Source: Vibrio diazotrophicus (GTDB taxonomy: Bacteria > Pseudomonadota > Gammaproteobacteria > Enterobacterales > Vibrionaceae). From it: 64,000 bases of DNA. Shown one piece after another: positions 47,901 through 57,410 of this stretch (positions are counted from its first letter, which is position 1; each line of letters begins with the position of its first letter). Under the pieces are notes generated by a model. That model saw only the letters and a program-made list of their open reading frames with translations, was not told where the DNA came from and made no database searches. The stretch covers positions 3,260,880-3,324,879 of the forward strand of contig NZ_CP151842.1 in assembly GCF_038452265.1 (NCBI RefSeq), in the 5' to 3' direction. Both the position numbers and the translations under genes were made by a program.

Positions 47901-49442
47901 TTACCAAGTTTGGGTTGCTTTAAAATCGTCAGTCAGTTTCTTCAACTGAGCTTCGATCTCATCGTTGTAAGCACCCGTCTTGTCGATCTCAGCTGCAAAA
48001 TCTGCGTACTGAGCGCGAGCATACGATAGTAGAGCCGCCTCAAAATCTAGAACTTTTGACAGTTCTACATCATTTAGGTAACCACGCTCTGCAGCATAAA
48101 TAGTTAGTGCTTGGTCAAATACTGACATTGGAGCATATTGTTTCTGCTTCATTAGCTCAGTAACTTTTTGACCGTGGTCTAACTGACGCTTAGTCGCGTC
48201 ATCAAGATCAGAAGAGAACTGAGCGAAAGCCGCTAGTTCGCGGTATGCAGCTAGTGCTGTACGGATACCACCTGATAGTTTCTTGATGATTTTCGTCTGC
48301 GCAGAACCACCTACACGAGATACTGAGATACCTGGGTCAACAGCTGGGCGAACACCCGCATTGAATAGCTCAGTTTGTAGGAAGATCTGACCGTCGGTAA
48401 TCGAGATTACGTTTGTCGGTACGAATGCTGAAACGTCACCAGCTTGTGTTTCGATGATAGGTAGTGCAGTTAAAGAACCTGTCTTACCTTTCACTTCACC
48501 ATTAGTGAAACGTTCTACATACTCTTCGTTTACACGAGCAGCACGCTCAAGTAGACGAGAGTGGAGGTAGAATACGTCACCTGGGAAAGCTTCACGGCCT
48601 GGTGGGCGTTTTAGTAGTAGAGAGATCTGACGGTAAGCAACTGCTTGTTTAGATAGATCATCATAAACAATTAGTGCATCTTCACCGCGATCACGGAAGT
48701 ATTCACCCATCGCACAACCTGCGTAAGGCGCTAGGTATTGTAGCGCTGCAGATTCAGAAGCAGATGCTACAACAACAATAGTGTTCGCTAGTGCGCCATG
48801 CTCTTCTAGTTTGCGTACTACGTTAGCGATAGTCGATGCTTTCTGACCGATTGCTACGTAGATTGAGAAAATACCAGAGTTTTTCTGGTTAATGATTGCA
48901 TCGATCGCCATTGCTGTTTTACCAGTCTGACGGTCACCGATGATAAGTTCACGCTGACCACGACCGATTGGGATCATTGCGTCAACTGACTTATAACCAG
49001 TTTGTACAGGTTGATCTACCGATTTACGGTCAATTACACCCGGTGCAATCACTTCTACAGGCGAAGTTAGTTTTGCTTCGATAGGACCTTTACCATCAAT
49101 AGGCTCACCTAGTGTGTTCACTACGCGACCTAGAAGTTCTGGACCAACTGGTACTTCAAGAATACGACCAGTACCTGTAACTTTCATGCCTTCCTTAAGG
49201 TCAGCATAAGGTCCCATTACAACCGCACCTACTGAGTCACGCTCAAGGTTAAGTGCTAGTGCATAACGGCCACCCGGTAATTCAATCATTTCACCCTGCA
49301 TCACGTCCGCAAGGCCATGAATACGGATAATACCATCGCTTACCGATACGATAGTACCTTCATTGCGAGCTTCACTAACAACGTTGAAAGATTCAATACG
49401 TTGTTTAATTAGATCGCTAATTTCCGTGGAATTAAGTTGCAT
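47901..49442 (-). CDS. atpA: ATP synthase alpha subunit
   Basis: A 513-residue nucleotide-binding subunit, standard length from ATG 49442 (MQLNSTEISDLIKQRI); the frame is open ten codons further. P-loop GDRQTGKTA (about 169-177) and the alpha/beta signature PAVDPGISVSRVGG. It starts 13 bp after atpH ends. Confidence 0.97.
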   Translation of the reverse strand: MQLNSTEISDLIKQRIESFNVVSEARNEGTIVSVSDGIIRIHGLADVMQGEMIELPGGRYALALNLERDSVGAVVMGPYADLKEGMKVTGTGRILEVPVGPELLGRVVNTLGEPIDGKGPIEAKLTSPVEVIAPGVIDRKSVDQPVQTGYKSVDAMIPIGRGQRELIIGDRQTGKTAMAIDAIINQKNSGIFSIYVAIGQKASTIANVVRKLEEHGALANTIVVVASASESAALQYLAPYAGCAMGEYFRDRGEDALIVYDDLSKQAVAYRQISLLLKRPPGREAFPGDVFYLHSRLLERAARVNEEYVERFTNGEVKGKTGSLTALPIIETQAGDVSAFVPTNVISITDGQIFLQTELFNAGVRPAVDPGISVSRVGGSAQTKIIKKLSGGIRTALAAYRELAAFAQFSSDLDDATKRQLDHGQKVTELMKQKQYAPMSVFDQALTIYAAERGYLNDVELSKVLDFEAALLSYARAQYADFAAEIDKTGAYNDEIEAQLKKLTDDFKATQTW

Positions 49443-49455
49443 GCTCCAATCCCCA

Positions 49456-49989
49456 TCAAGATTGCAAGGCATCGCTCAGGCGGTTCAAACGACCACGCGC
49501 TGAGTTATCGATGACAAGATCTCCGGCTCGAATTACGACCCCACCAAGTAAGGTCTCATCTACACTGCAATTCAGCTGAACTTTACGTTCTAGACGCTGC
49601 TCCAGTTTGCTACTGATATCTGAAAGTTGTTGTTCAGAAAGTTCGGTTGCTGAAATCACTTCAACATCGATATTCTTCTCATACTCTTTCTTAAGAGCAA
49701 CGAATTGCTCAAAAACATCAGGAATAGCTCTTAAACGGCCATTCTCAGCCATCACCTTAATTAGGTTTTGGCCAAATTCATCAAACTGTTCGCCACAAAT
49801 TGCGATAAAAATTTCTGCAAGTTTCTCAGCAGAAGCAGAACTGGTTAACAGTTCATGTATTTGCTCGTTATTTGTAACTTCGGCAGCGAAAGCTAACATC
49901 TCACTCCACTGAGTTAGTTGTTGCTTTTCTACCGCAAAGTCAAAAGCTGCTTTAGCGTAGGGGCGAGCAATAGTAGTCAAATTAGACAT
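49456..49989 (-). CDS. atpH: ATP synthase delta subunit
   Basis: A 177-residue peripheral-stalk protein: IARPYAKAAFDFAVEKQQLTQWSEML at the N-terminus and LLGGVVIRAGDLVIDNSARGRLNRL at the C-terminus, both typical of the family. It links F1 to the b-subunit stalk. Confidence 0.96.
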   Translation of the reverse strand: MSNLTTIARPYAKAAFDFAVEKQQLTQWSEMLAFAAEVTNNEQIHELLTSSASAEKLAEIFIAICGEQFDEFGQNLIKVMAENGRLRAIPDVFEQFVALKKEYEKNIDVEVISATELSEQQLSDISSKLEQRLERKVQLNCSVDETLLGGVVIRAGDLVIDNSARGRLNRLSDALQS

Positions 49990-50003
49990 TCGCGCCCCCA
50001 GAC

Positions 50004-50474
50004 TTAAAGTTTTGCAGTAATGTTGTCGAGAATATCTTTATGCGCATCTTTATCGATAGAACGCTCAAGAATCTTCTCAGCACCAGCAATTGCCAGAGTT
50101 GCAACTTGTTTGCGCAGCTCATCTCGGGCACGATTACGTTCAGCTTCAACTTCAGATTCTGCTTGAGCAAGGATTTTCTGGCGCTCTGCCTGAGCTTCCT
50201 CACGTGCTTCATCTAGAATTTGAGCTTTGCGTTTGTTCGCTTGCTCGATGACCTCTGTTGCTGTGCGCTTCGCTTCTTTCAAAGAATCGGAAGCGTTGGC
50301 TTGTGCTAGATCTAAGTCTTTTTTTGCACGCTCAGCGGCTTGCAAACCATCAGCAATTTTCTTCTGACGTTCTTCAATCGCTTGCATGATTGGCGGCCAT
50401 ACATACTTCATGCAGAACCACACAAATAGTGCGAAAGACAGAGCTTGACCTAGCAGAGTTGCGTTCATATTCAC
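50004..50474 (-). CDS. atpF: ATP synthase b subunit
   Basis: A 156-residue protein with one N-terminal membrane helix (about 5-25, LGQALSFALFVWFCMKYVWPPI) and a long charged helix forming the stator dimer. Length matches E. coli AtpF (156). Fifteen bases separate its stop from the atpH start. Confidence 0.96.
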   Translation of the reverse strand: MNMNATLLGQALSFALFVWFCMKYVWPPIMQAIEERQKKIADGLQAAERAKKDLDLAQANASDSLKEAKRTATEVIEQANKRKAQILDEAREEAQAERQKILAQAESEVEAERNRARDELRKQVATLAIAGAEKILERSIDKDAHKDILDNITAKL

Positions 50475-50549
50475 AACAGCTACCCCTCTATATGGACTTA
50501 GTATTAATCAATGGCAAACCTAAAAAAGCTTGCCTCTGGCAAAACGTGA

Positions 50550-50804
50550 TTAACCTAATTGACCAACAAATGGGTTCGCGAATGTAAATAGAAGTGCGAT
50601 AACGATACCGATCATTGGTACCGCATCCAGTAGACCCGCGATGATGAACATCTTAACTTGTAGCATAGGAGCCATTTCTGGTTGACGAGCTGCACCTTCA
50701 AGGAATTTACCACCTAGAAGTGCGAAACCAATCGCTGTACCAAGAGAAGCAAGACCGACGATGATACCTACGGCGATTGCAGAAAAGCTCAGTAAAGTTT
50801 CCAT
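50550..50804 (-). CDS. atpE: ATP synthase c subunit (proton-carrying ring)
   Basis: An 84-residue hairpin of two membrane helices. Start is ATG 50804, with GGAG six bases upstream (a TTG four codons before overlaps it). The loop ARQPEM and the ion-binding residue are visible; the second helix carries Asp in GLLDAVPMIGI. The sequence pattern around it is that of proton-translocating c subunits rather than the Na+-type Q/E-ES/T set. Confidence 0.95.
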   Translation of the reverse strand: METLLSFSAIAVGIIVGLASLGTAIGFALLGGKFLEGAARQPEMAPMLQVKMFIIAGLLDAVPMIGIVIALLFTFANPFVGQLG

Positions 50805-50857
50805 TACTATCTCCAATTATAGTTGTTGGCTAATTGTGCCCAAATAAAAGCTATATA

Positions 50858-51670
50858 TTAATGATCACTGTCTTCGTGTGCCATTGACAGATAAACGATA
50901 GTCAACATCATAAACACAAAGGACTGAATCAGAATTACAAGAATATGGAAAATAGCCCACGGTAGTGAACCCATCCATTGTAAATACCATGGTAGCATCG
51001 CTGCGATAAGAATAAATACAACCTCACCTGCGAACATGTTACCGAATAGACGCATACCAAGTGAAAGAGGTTTAGCTAGTAGCGATACCACTTCAATTAG
51101 TAGGTTAAACGGAATCATGGTCCAGTGGTTAAATGGATGTAATGCTAATTCTTTCGCAAAACCGCCTAGGCCTTTCACTTTGATGCTGTAATAAATCATC
51201 AGAGCAAATACACCTAGTGCCATAGCCATGGTGATGTTCACATCAGCAGAAGGAACCACTTTCAAGTAAGGGATACCTAGCCAATGCTCTGCTGGATACG
51301 GCAAGAAATCAATTGGCACTAAGTCCATGATGTTCATTAGCAATACCCAACAAAAGATAGTCAGTGCCAGCGGTGCTATTAGTGGATTGCGTCCATGGAA
51401 GGTGTCTTTGACGTTGGTATCGACAAATTCAACCACTATTTCAACAAAACACTGTAGCTTGCCTGGTACACCCGCTGTTGCCTTCTTCGCTACAGAACGG
51501 AAAACCCAAAGGAAAATCAGTCCAGTAAACAAAGAAAAAAACAGGCTATCGATATGTACGTTCCAGAAACTTGTTTCCGACCCAACTAAACCCAGCTTGT
51601 ATAAAGACAGGTTGGTTAGGTGGTGTTCAATGTATCCGGACGATGTTAGCGCTTCACCTGGCGCAGCCAT
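50858..51670 (-). CDS. atpB: ATP synthase a subunit
   Basis: A 270-residue membrane protein with about five helices. The essential Arg region is LAKPLSLGMRLFGNMFAGEVVF, and the C-terminal helix is IHILVILIQSFVFMMLTIVYLSMAHE. It forms the proton half-channels against the c ring. Confidence 0.96.
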   Translation of the reverse strand: MAAPGEALTSSGYIEHHLTNLSLYKLGLVGSETSFWNVHIDSLFFSLFTGLIFLWVFRSVAKKATAGVPGKLQCFVEIVVEFVDTNVKDTFHGRNPLIAPLALTIFCWVLLMNIMDLVPIDFLPYPAEHWLGIPYLKVVPSADVNITMAMALGVFALMIYYSIKVKGLGGFAKELALHPFNHWTMIPFNLLIEVVSLLAKPLSLGMRLFGNMFAGEVVFILIAAMLPWYLQWMGSLPWAIFHILVILIQSFVFMMLTIVYLSMAHEDSDH

Positions 51671-51678
51671 AACTCATC

Positions 51679-52068
51679 CTATTTTTTGTTGTTAATGAAT
51701 AGCACTGGCGCACAGATATTAATACCTAGAGCCAGCAAATAGGTTAGTTTCAGGGGAACAAGTTCCACCTGCATATACATGTAAGCAACAGAGAATAAAA
51801 CGACTGTAATAAGAATTTTAAGTGCTTCACCAGTGTAAAAAGAGACCGCTATACGCTTTGCAGCGCGAGCTCCACTAAACATAAAAGCACACAGCGCAAA
51901 AACTGCATTGGCAAAGACACAGATGCCTCCCCCAACCAGCGCTGAAAATCCCCAATCAGCATTTACAGCAATAGTCATCCCTGCTGCCACAACCATAACC
52001 GCGCCAGACTGGATCATTAACAATTGCTTTGCAAGCTCTCGTCCTGGCCTAGCCAACGCAGCTACCAT
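51679..52068 (-). CDS. atpI: ATP synthase accessory protein AtpI
   Basis: A 129-residue protein with four hydrophobic segments, matching AtpI in length and position as first gene of the operon. It assists c-ring assembly and may aid Mg2+ uptake; it is not essential in E. coli. It begins about 60 bp after a strong promoter. Confidence 0.92.
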   Translation of the reverse strand: MVAALARPGRELAKQLLMIQSGAVMVVAAGMTIAVNADWGFSALVGGGICVFANAVFALCAFMFSGARAAKRIAVSFYTGEALKILITVVLFSVAYMYMQVELVPLKLTYLLALGINICAPVLFINNKK

Positions 52069-52130
52069 GTATTCGTACCTCTAGTTACATTCCCAACACT
52101 CAAAAACGTAATGTTGAGAAATTCGCGAAA

Positions 52131-52158
52131 ATTATACGAAGGCGCAAAACTAATGCAA
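52131..52158 (-). promoter_or_regulatory. Promoter of the atp operon
   Basis: On the minus strand TTGCAT (52158-52153), 16 bp, perfect TATAAT (52136-52131). It lies in the 188-bp gap between atpI and parB. Confidence 0.85.
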
Positions 52159-52256
52159 CGTAAATACAATCTTATGTTACATTTTTGTTCGCTAACCAAC
52201 ATTTTTCACACAAAATTCTTTTTTCTCAAAAATGTGACGCTGGCCGATTATGTCAC

Positions 52257-53141
52257 TTAGGCTTGCAGCTTTGCAACCAATTGCTCTAGTTTCTGGGGTT
52301 CGTCAAGGCTAATCGTTACCTTAGATTTACCATTTTTGGAACGGACAATTGACACTTTTGCACCTAAGTTTTCACTAAGTTTTTGTGATATTTGTTGTAT
52401 TTCTACGTCTTCAGGCACATTTTTTTCTTCAGTTGTGTCTGAGAGACATTTTTTCACTAATTGCTCAGTCTGACGCACTGTTAATTGCTTTTTAGCAACT
52501 CGCTCTGCAATCTCTTCTTGTTGTTCACCTTCCAGCATTAACAGAGCACGAGCATGCCCCATCTCTAACTGTTTGGTTTCAACTAAACGTTTAACAGCAT
52601 CAGCTAACTGGTTAAGACGAAGTAGATTACTGACCGTTGTTCTCGACTTACCTATCACATCTGCGACTTGTTGGTGAGTCAGTTTAAATTCATCTTGCAG
52701 ACGCTCTAAAGCTTGTGCTTCTTCAATCGCATTAAGATCTTCACGCTGAATATTTTCGATCAACGCCATCGCGATCGCCGCACGATCATCTACAGGCTTG
52801 ATCAAGCACGGTACTTGCTTCAAACCCGCCTGCCTTGCAGCTCTCCAACGACGCTCACCCGCAATGATTTCGTAGCCACCAGTATTTAATGGGCGAACTA
52901 CAATCGGCTGAATAATACCTTGAGATTGAATGGATGCAGACAGCTCTTCCAAAGCTTCAGGAGACATATCTTTACGGGGCTGGTAAATACCCGGTTTCAA
53001 GCTCGCAATCGCGATATCCTGCAGCTCACCGTCAGAAGACAGCTCTTGACTGTGTGTTGCGACTTGTTGCTTTTCACGAGCAAGAGAACTGGTTGCCAAT
53101 AACGCATCCAGTCCTTTTCCTAAACCACGTTTAGACGACAT
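52257..53141 (-). CDS. parB: Chromosome partitioning protein ParB
   Basis: A 294-residue protein. The N-terminal CTPase/arginine patch is GERRWRAARQAG (about 96-107), followed by the helix-turn-helix that reads parS (LTHQQVADVIGKSRTTVSNLLRLNQL, about 155-180), and a C-terminal dimerisation domain. It loads on parS and spreads. The three parS-like sites in this window (8332, 18638, 22360) are its likely targets. It follows parA by 24 bp. Confidence 0.96.
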   Translation of the reverse strand: MSSKRGLGKGLDALLATSSLAREKQQVATHSQELSSDGELQDIAIASLKPGIYQPRKDMSPEALEELSASIQSQGIIQPIVVRPLNTGGYEIIAGERRWRAARQAGLKQVPCLIKPVDDRAAIAMALIENIQREDLNAIEEAQALERLQDEFKLTHQQVADVIGKSRTTVSNLLRLNQLADAVKRLVETKQLEMGHARALLMLEGEQQEEIAERVAKKQLTVRQTEQLVKKCLSDTTEEKNVPEDVEIQQISQKLSENLGAKVSIVRSKNGKSKVTISLDEPQKLEQLVAKLQA

Positions 53142-53165
53142 GTAAACGAATTCCTTTATTCTGTG

Positions 53166-53939
53166 TTAAGCGATAACTTCTTCGCGACGAAGCATTTCTC
53201 CAGCCAAAGCTAAATAAGCTTTAGAACCCGCGGAATACTTATCGTAGTACATGGCTGGTTTACCATGACTAGGCGCTTCAGCGAGACGGACATTACGAGG
53301 AATAACGGTACGATAGACTTTGTTACCAAAATGCTTCTTCAACTGATCGGAAACTTCATTGGCCAATCGGTTACGAGGATCATACATGGTTCGAAGTAAG
53401 CCTTCGATTTTCAATTTATCGTTCACTACCGCAGCAAGTTTGCTGATGGTATCCATTAACGCAGTTAAACCTTCTAATGCGAAATACTCACATTGCATTG
53501 GCACTAACACAGAGTCTGCAGCTGCCATCGCGTTGATTGTAAGGAGGTTTAAAGAAGGAGGACAATCAATAAAGATGAAATCATAGTTATCACGAACTGC
53601 TGCTAAAGCGTTCTTTAGACGGACTTCGCGAGCGAAAACTTCCATCAATTTGATTTCTGCAGCAGTTACATCGCCATTGGCAGCGATCAAGTCATAATGT
53701 CCGGCAGTGTTGCGGCATACCACGTCTTCAAATGGTGTGTCTTCCACTAAGAATTCGTAAACCGTAGCATCGACTTGGTATTTGTCTACACCACTTGCCA
53801 TTGTGGCGTTGCCCTGAGGGTCAAGATCTATTACCAGAACTTTACGTTTAGTGGCTGCCATAGAAGCAGCTAAATTAACACAAGTTGTTGTTTTTCCTAC
53901 GCCACCTTTCTGGTTGGCGATCGCTACGATTTTACCCAC
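53166..53939 (-). CDS. parA: Chromosome partitioning ATPase ParA
   Basis: A 257-residue Walker-type ATPase starting (M)GKIVAIANQKGGVGKTTTCVNLAASMA; the deviant Walker A is residues about 9-17 and Walker B is DFIFIDCPPSLNLLTINAM. The start is GTG at 53939 with GAGG six bases upstream; the frame is open further, overlapping rsmG. It drives separation of ParB-bound origins. Order rsmG-parA-parB is conserved near oriC. Confidence 0.96.
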   Translation of the reverse strand: MGKIVAIANQKGGVGKTTTCVNLAASMAATKRKVLVIDLDPQGNATMASGVDKYQVDATVYEFLVEDTPFEDVVCRNTAGHYDLIAANGDVTAAEIKLMEVFAREVRLKNALAAVRDNYDFIFIDCPPSLNLLTINAMAAADSVLVPMQCEYFALEGLTALMDTISKLAAVVNDKLKIEGLLRTMYDPRNRLANEVSDQLKKHFGNKVYRTVIPRNVRLAEAPSHGKPAMYYDKYSAGSKAYLALAGEMLRREEVIA

Positions 53940-53953
53940 GGTATGCCTCGCTG

Positions 53954-54583
53954 TTATCCCTTTCGGGATAAGATTACAAGATGACGCTCGCCTTCTAACT
54001 CTGGAATTTTCAAAGCTTTGACATCGGTCACAGAACACCATTCAGGTAACAGGCTTATCTCTTCCTGCGGCAATTGTCCTTTAAGGGCAAAAAACACACC
54101 TGAATTAGCTCGCGGTAAGTGCTGGCACCACTCAACCATATCGGACATAGAAGCAAAAGCTCGGCTCAGAACTGCGTCAAATCCGCCTTCCGGATCAAAC
54201 TCTTCAACACGGCTCTGAACAGCAACGACGTTAACAATACCAAGCTCATGAAGAACTTGCTTAATAAAGCGAATACGTTTACCTAAGCTATCCAGTAAGA
54301 CAAATTCCTTTTCTGGATTCATGATAGCCAGAGGAATGCCAGGTAAACCTGGCCCTGTTCCAACGTCAATAAAGCGCTCACCATCAAGGTAAGGGCTTAC
54401 AACTATGCTATCAAGGATATGTTTCACTAACATATCTGCAGGGTCTCTTACTGATGTAAGATTGTACGCTTTGTTCCACTTATTCAGCAGTCCAACATAA
54501 CCTAGTAGTTGCTCACGTTGCTTATCTGATACGTCTAAGTCAGTTTTGGCAATTAACGAATCTAATTTAGCGCGTAAATCCAT
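53954..54583 (-). CDS. rsmG: 16S rRNA (guanine-527 N7)-methyltransferase RsmG (GidB)
   Basis: A 209-residue SAM-dependent methyltransferase with the binding motif FIDVGTGPGLPGIPLAI (about 66-82) and LLDSLGKRIRFI. Modifies G527 of 16S rRNA; loss causes low-level streptomycin resistance in other bacteria. Its ATG overlaps the mnmG stop by one base. Confidence 0.96.
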   Translation of the reverse strand: MDLRAKLDSLIAKTDLDVSDKQREQLLGYVGLLNKWNKAYNLTSVRDPADMLVKHILDSIVVSPYLDGERFIDVGTGPGLPGIPLAIMNPEKEFVLLDSLGKRIRFIKQVLHELGIVNVVAVQSRVEEFDPEGGFDAVLSRAFASMSDMVEWCQHLPRANSGVFFALKGQLPQEEISLLPEWCSVTDVKALKIPELEGERHLVILSRKG

Positions 54584-56478
54584 TAAGCTGCCTCTCCTTT
54601 CTTCAGCATGCCTTGTTTTTTCAGGTGAACCAACAAGATAGAGATCGCTGCAGGAGTAATACCAGAGATACGTGACGCAATACCAACCGTTTCAGGTTTA
54701 GCTGCGTTGAGCTTCAAGACTACCTCGTTCGATAGACCTTTAACTTGCTTGTAATCAAGATCCGCTGGCAATTTAGTATTTTCGTGACGCAAAGACTTCT
54801 CGATCTCGTCTTTTTGACGCTCGATATAACCTTCGTACTTAACCTGAATCTCCACTTGTTCAGCAGCTTCTGCATCTTCAAGTGCAGGACCAAACTCAGG
54901 AAGAGAAACAAGCGCATCGTAATCCACTTCTGGACGACGAAGTAAATCTTCACCACTCGCTTCACGCGACATTGGAGTTTTGAGCAGTGCGTTCAGAGCA
55001 TCAATGCCTTTCGAGTTCGGGTTCATCCAAGTCTCTTTTAGGCGCTGACGTTCTTTTTCCATATTGTCGATTTTCTGGTTGAAACGAGCCCAACGCTCAT
55101 CAGACACTAAACCAAGCTCGCGCGCTTTTTCTGTTAAACGAAGATCAGCGTTGTCTTCACGAAGTAACAAACGGTATTCAGCACGTGATGTGAACATGCG
55201 GTACGGTTCTTTCGTACCCATGGTCGATAGATCGTCGATCAACACGCCCATGTAGGCTTGATCACGGCGTGGGCTCCAGCCTTCTTTGCCTTGGCTGTAC
55301 AAACTTGCGTTTAAACCTGCCATCAGACCTTGTGCGGCAGCTTCTTCGTAACCCGTGGTACCGTTAATTTGTCCTGCGAAGAACAAACCTTGAATAAACT
55401 TAGTTTCATAAGTCTGTTTCAAATCACGAGGATCGAAGAAATCGTATTCGATTGCATAACCAGGACGAACGATGTGTGCGTTTTCAAAACCTTTCATTGA
55501 ACGAACAATTTGAACTTGCACATCAAAAGGTAAGCTGGTGGATATACCGTTTGGATAAAGTTCAGTTGTATTTAAACCTTCTGGTTCAATAAAGATTTGG
55601 TGGCTGTTTTTATCAGCAAAACGCATCACTTTGTCTTCGATAGACGGACAGTAACGTGGACCAATTCCTTCAATCACACCAGCATACATAGGGCTACGGT
55701 CGAGATTAGAACGAATCACATCATGTGTCTGCTCATTGGTATGAGTGATGTAACAAGGAATCTGACGCGGGTGTTGCTCACGTTTGCCCATAAATGAGAA
55801 AACAGGCGTTGGATTGTCACCATGCTGAGCTTCCAGCACAGAAAAATCGACACTGTTTGCGTCAATACGTGGTGGCGTACCAGTTTTCAGTCGATCAACT
55901 CGGAATGGCAATTCACGTAATCGATCCGCTAAAGCGATCGATGGTGGATCGCCTGCACGACCGCCAGAGAAGTTTTCCATACCAATGTGGATCTTTCCAC
56001 CAAGGAAGGTACCAACGGTCAACACAACCGCTTTGGAGCGGAATTTAACGCCCATCTGAGTCACCACACCCAGAACTTGATCGTTCTCGACGATAAGATC
56101 ATCTGCTGCTTGTTGGAAAAGCGTCAGATTTGGTGTGTTTTCCAGTGTGCTGCGAACATAGGCTTTGTATAAAGCTCGGTCAGCTTGCGCGCGAGTTGCA
56201 CGAACTGCTGGACCTTTAGAAGCATTCAGTGTTCTGAACTGAATACCTGCATGGTCAATAGCTTGCGCCATTAAACCACCCATAGCATCTACTTCTTTAA
56301 CTAAGTGGCCTTTACCAATGCCACCGATCGCTGGGTTACAAGACATCTGTCCTAGCGTGTCAATATTATGCGTTAGAAGTAACGTACTTTGTCCTGTACG
56401 TGCGGCTGCGAGAGCGGCTTCCGTTCCTGCGTGACCGCCACCAACCACAATGACGTCAAATGTTTCGTGATAAAGCAT
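54583..56478 (-). CDS. mnmG: tRNA uridine-5-carboxymethylaminomethyl modification enzyme MnmG (GidA)
   Basis: A 631-residue FAD protein, standard length from ATG 56478, which has GAGG upstream. The FAD site is VIVVGGGHAGTEAALAAARTG (about 9-29) and other blocks are SCNPAIGGIGKGHLVKE and GTFLGGKIHIG. Works with MnmE on the wobble uridine of several tRNAs. It borders oriC, and its promoter lies inside the origin region. Confidence 0.96.
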   Translation of the reverse strand: MLYHETFDVIVVGGGHAGTEAALAAARTGQSTLLLTHNIDTLGQMSCNPAIGGIGKGHLVKEVDAMGGLMAQAIDHAGIQFRTLNASKGPAVRATRAQADRALYKAYVRSTLENTPNLTLFQQAADDLIVENDQVLGVVTQMGVKFRSKAVVLTVGTFLGGKIHIGMENFSGGRAGDPPSIALADRLRELPFRVDRLKTGTPPRIDANSVDFSVLEAQHGDNPTPVFSFMGKREQHPRQIPCYITHTNEQTHDVIRSNLDRSPMYAGVIEGIGPRYCPSIEDKVMRFADKNSHQIFIEPEGLNTTELYPNGISTSLPFDVQVQIVRSMKGFENAHIVRPGYAIEYDFFDPRDLKQTYETKFIQGLFFAGQINGTTGYEEAAAQGLMAGLNASLYSQGKEGWSPRRDQAYMGVLIDDLSTMGTKEPYRMFTSRAEYRLLLREDNADLRLTEKARELGLVSDERWARFNQKIDNMEKERQRLKETWMNPNSKGIDALNALLKTPMSREASGEDLLRRPEVDYDALVSLPEFGPALEDAEAAEQVEIQVKYEGYIERQKDEIEKSLRHENTKLPADLDYKQVKGLSNEVVLKLNAAKPETVGIASRISGITPAAISILLVHLKKQGMLKKGEAA

Positions 56479-56579
56479 GAACGACCTCAGGTATTCAATG
56501 AGATTAAGATTAAACAAAAGAGACGTATTCTACCCTCTTTCCTAAGTCTAGAAAATCGCTTTTCTATATTTTCCTCTCA

Positions 56580-56850
56580 CTACCGATAACTTAATATATA
56601 TAAGATCTTTATATAGAGATCTTTTATTACTCTTACTATTAGGATCGACGATCTCTGTGGATAAGTGGAAAATGATCAACAAGATCATGGATCTTTAATG
56701 GATCAGAACTTGTGATCTACACATGATCTTATTGCGTATTAGCTGGGATCAAAATTGCCACTTATGCACAACCCCCTAAACTGATCAAAGTTGTTATTGG
56801 GATAACTATAGGTTGATCACCGGATAAAGGTGTAGTTATCCACAAGTGAT
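56580..56850. other. Replication origin of the main chromosome (oriC)
   Basis: Lies between mnmG and mioC, the standard gammaproteobacterial place. Exact DnaA boxes (TTATNCACA) occur at 56656-56664 (reverse, TGTGGATAA), 56762-56770 (TTATGCACA) and 56836-56844 (TTATCCACA). Thirteen GATC sites, targets of Dam and SeqA, fall between about 56603 and 56820. The AT-rich stretch at 56590-56640, with AGATCTTTATATAGAGATCT-like 13-mers, matches the duplex-unwinding region of E. coli oriC, and the outermost left DnaA box sits next to it as R1 does. This explains most of the 56479-56961 gap. Confidence 0.95.
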
Positions 56851-56917
56851 TTGTTTGAAATAGCATCAATATTGAATAAGTTTACAGTTCAATTTTAAGT
56901 TTTTTTTCTTTCAAGTA

Positions 56918-56942
56918 TAAAAAAAGCAGCGTTTCCGCTGCT
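56918..56942 (-). terminator. Terminator of mioC, facing oriC
   Basis: Stem AGCAGCG / CGCTGCT with a 4-nt loop and a run of seven or eight T residues on the minus strand. It should stop mioC transcription before it enters oriC. Confidence 0.9.
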
Positions 56943-56961
56943 GTTCTTATCAATTTTGTGC

Positions 56962-57399
56962 TTATTTAAGCTGGTGGATGATGCTTTTCAGCCACTCTTC
57001 TGCGGCATCTTCAGGAACTGGATGCTCTTGAATATCGATAGTAAAACACTCAGATAGCGGAGTTGCACCGATATCCTCAAGCAGTGCATGAGCATGCTTG
57101 CCTGCGGCACAAAAGGTGTCATAGCTTGAATCACCAATCGCAACAACCGCAAATTTTAAGTTGCTGGTTCTCGGTGGTGTATTTTGCAATGCTGCTATAA
57201 AAGGCTGAATGTTATCAGGATAATCTCCAGCACCATGAGTCGAGGTGACGATTAGCCAAGTACCGTCTGCTGGAATTTCTTCAAATGCAGGTTGGTTGTG
57301 GATCGTCGTTTCCAATGACTGCTCTTGAAGTAAATCACTGAGATGATCGCCCACGTATTCAGCACCGCCAAGGGTGCTACCCGTAATTATATGGATCAT
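56962..57399 (-). CDS. mioC: Flavodoxin-like protein MioC
   Basis: A 145-residue short-chain flavodoxin with the FMN loop TGSTLGGAEYVGDHL (about 6-20), STHGAGDYPDNI and VVAIGDSSYDTFCAAG. Matches E. coli MioC (147), reported to support biotin synthase. Located at the right border of oriC and 11 bp after mnmE. Confidence 0.94.
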   Translation of the reverse strand: MIHIITGSTLGGAEYVGDHLSDLLQEQSLETTIHNQPAFEEIPADGTWLIVTSTHGAGDYPDNIQPFIAALQNTPPRTSNLKFAVVAIGDSSYDTFCAAGKHAHALLEDIGATPLSECFTIDIQEHPVPEDAAEEWLKSIIHQLK

Positions 57400-57410
57400 A
57401 GTGCTCCGCT

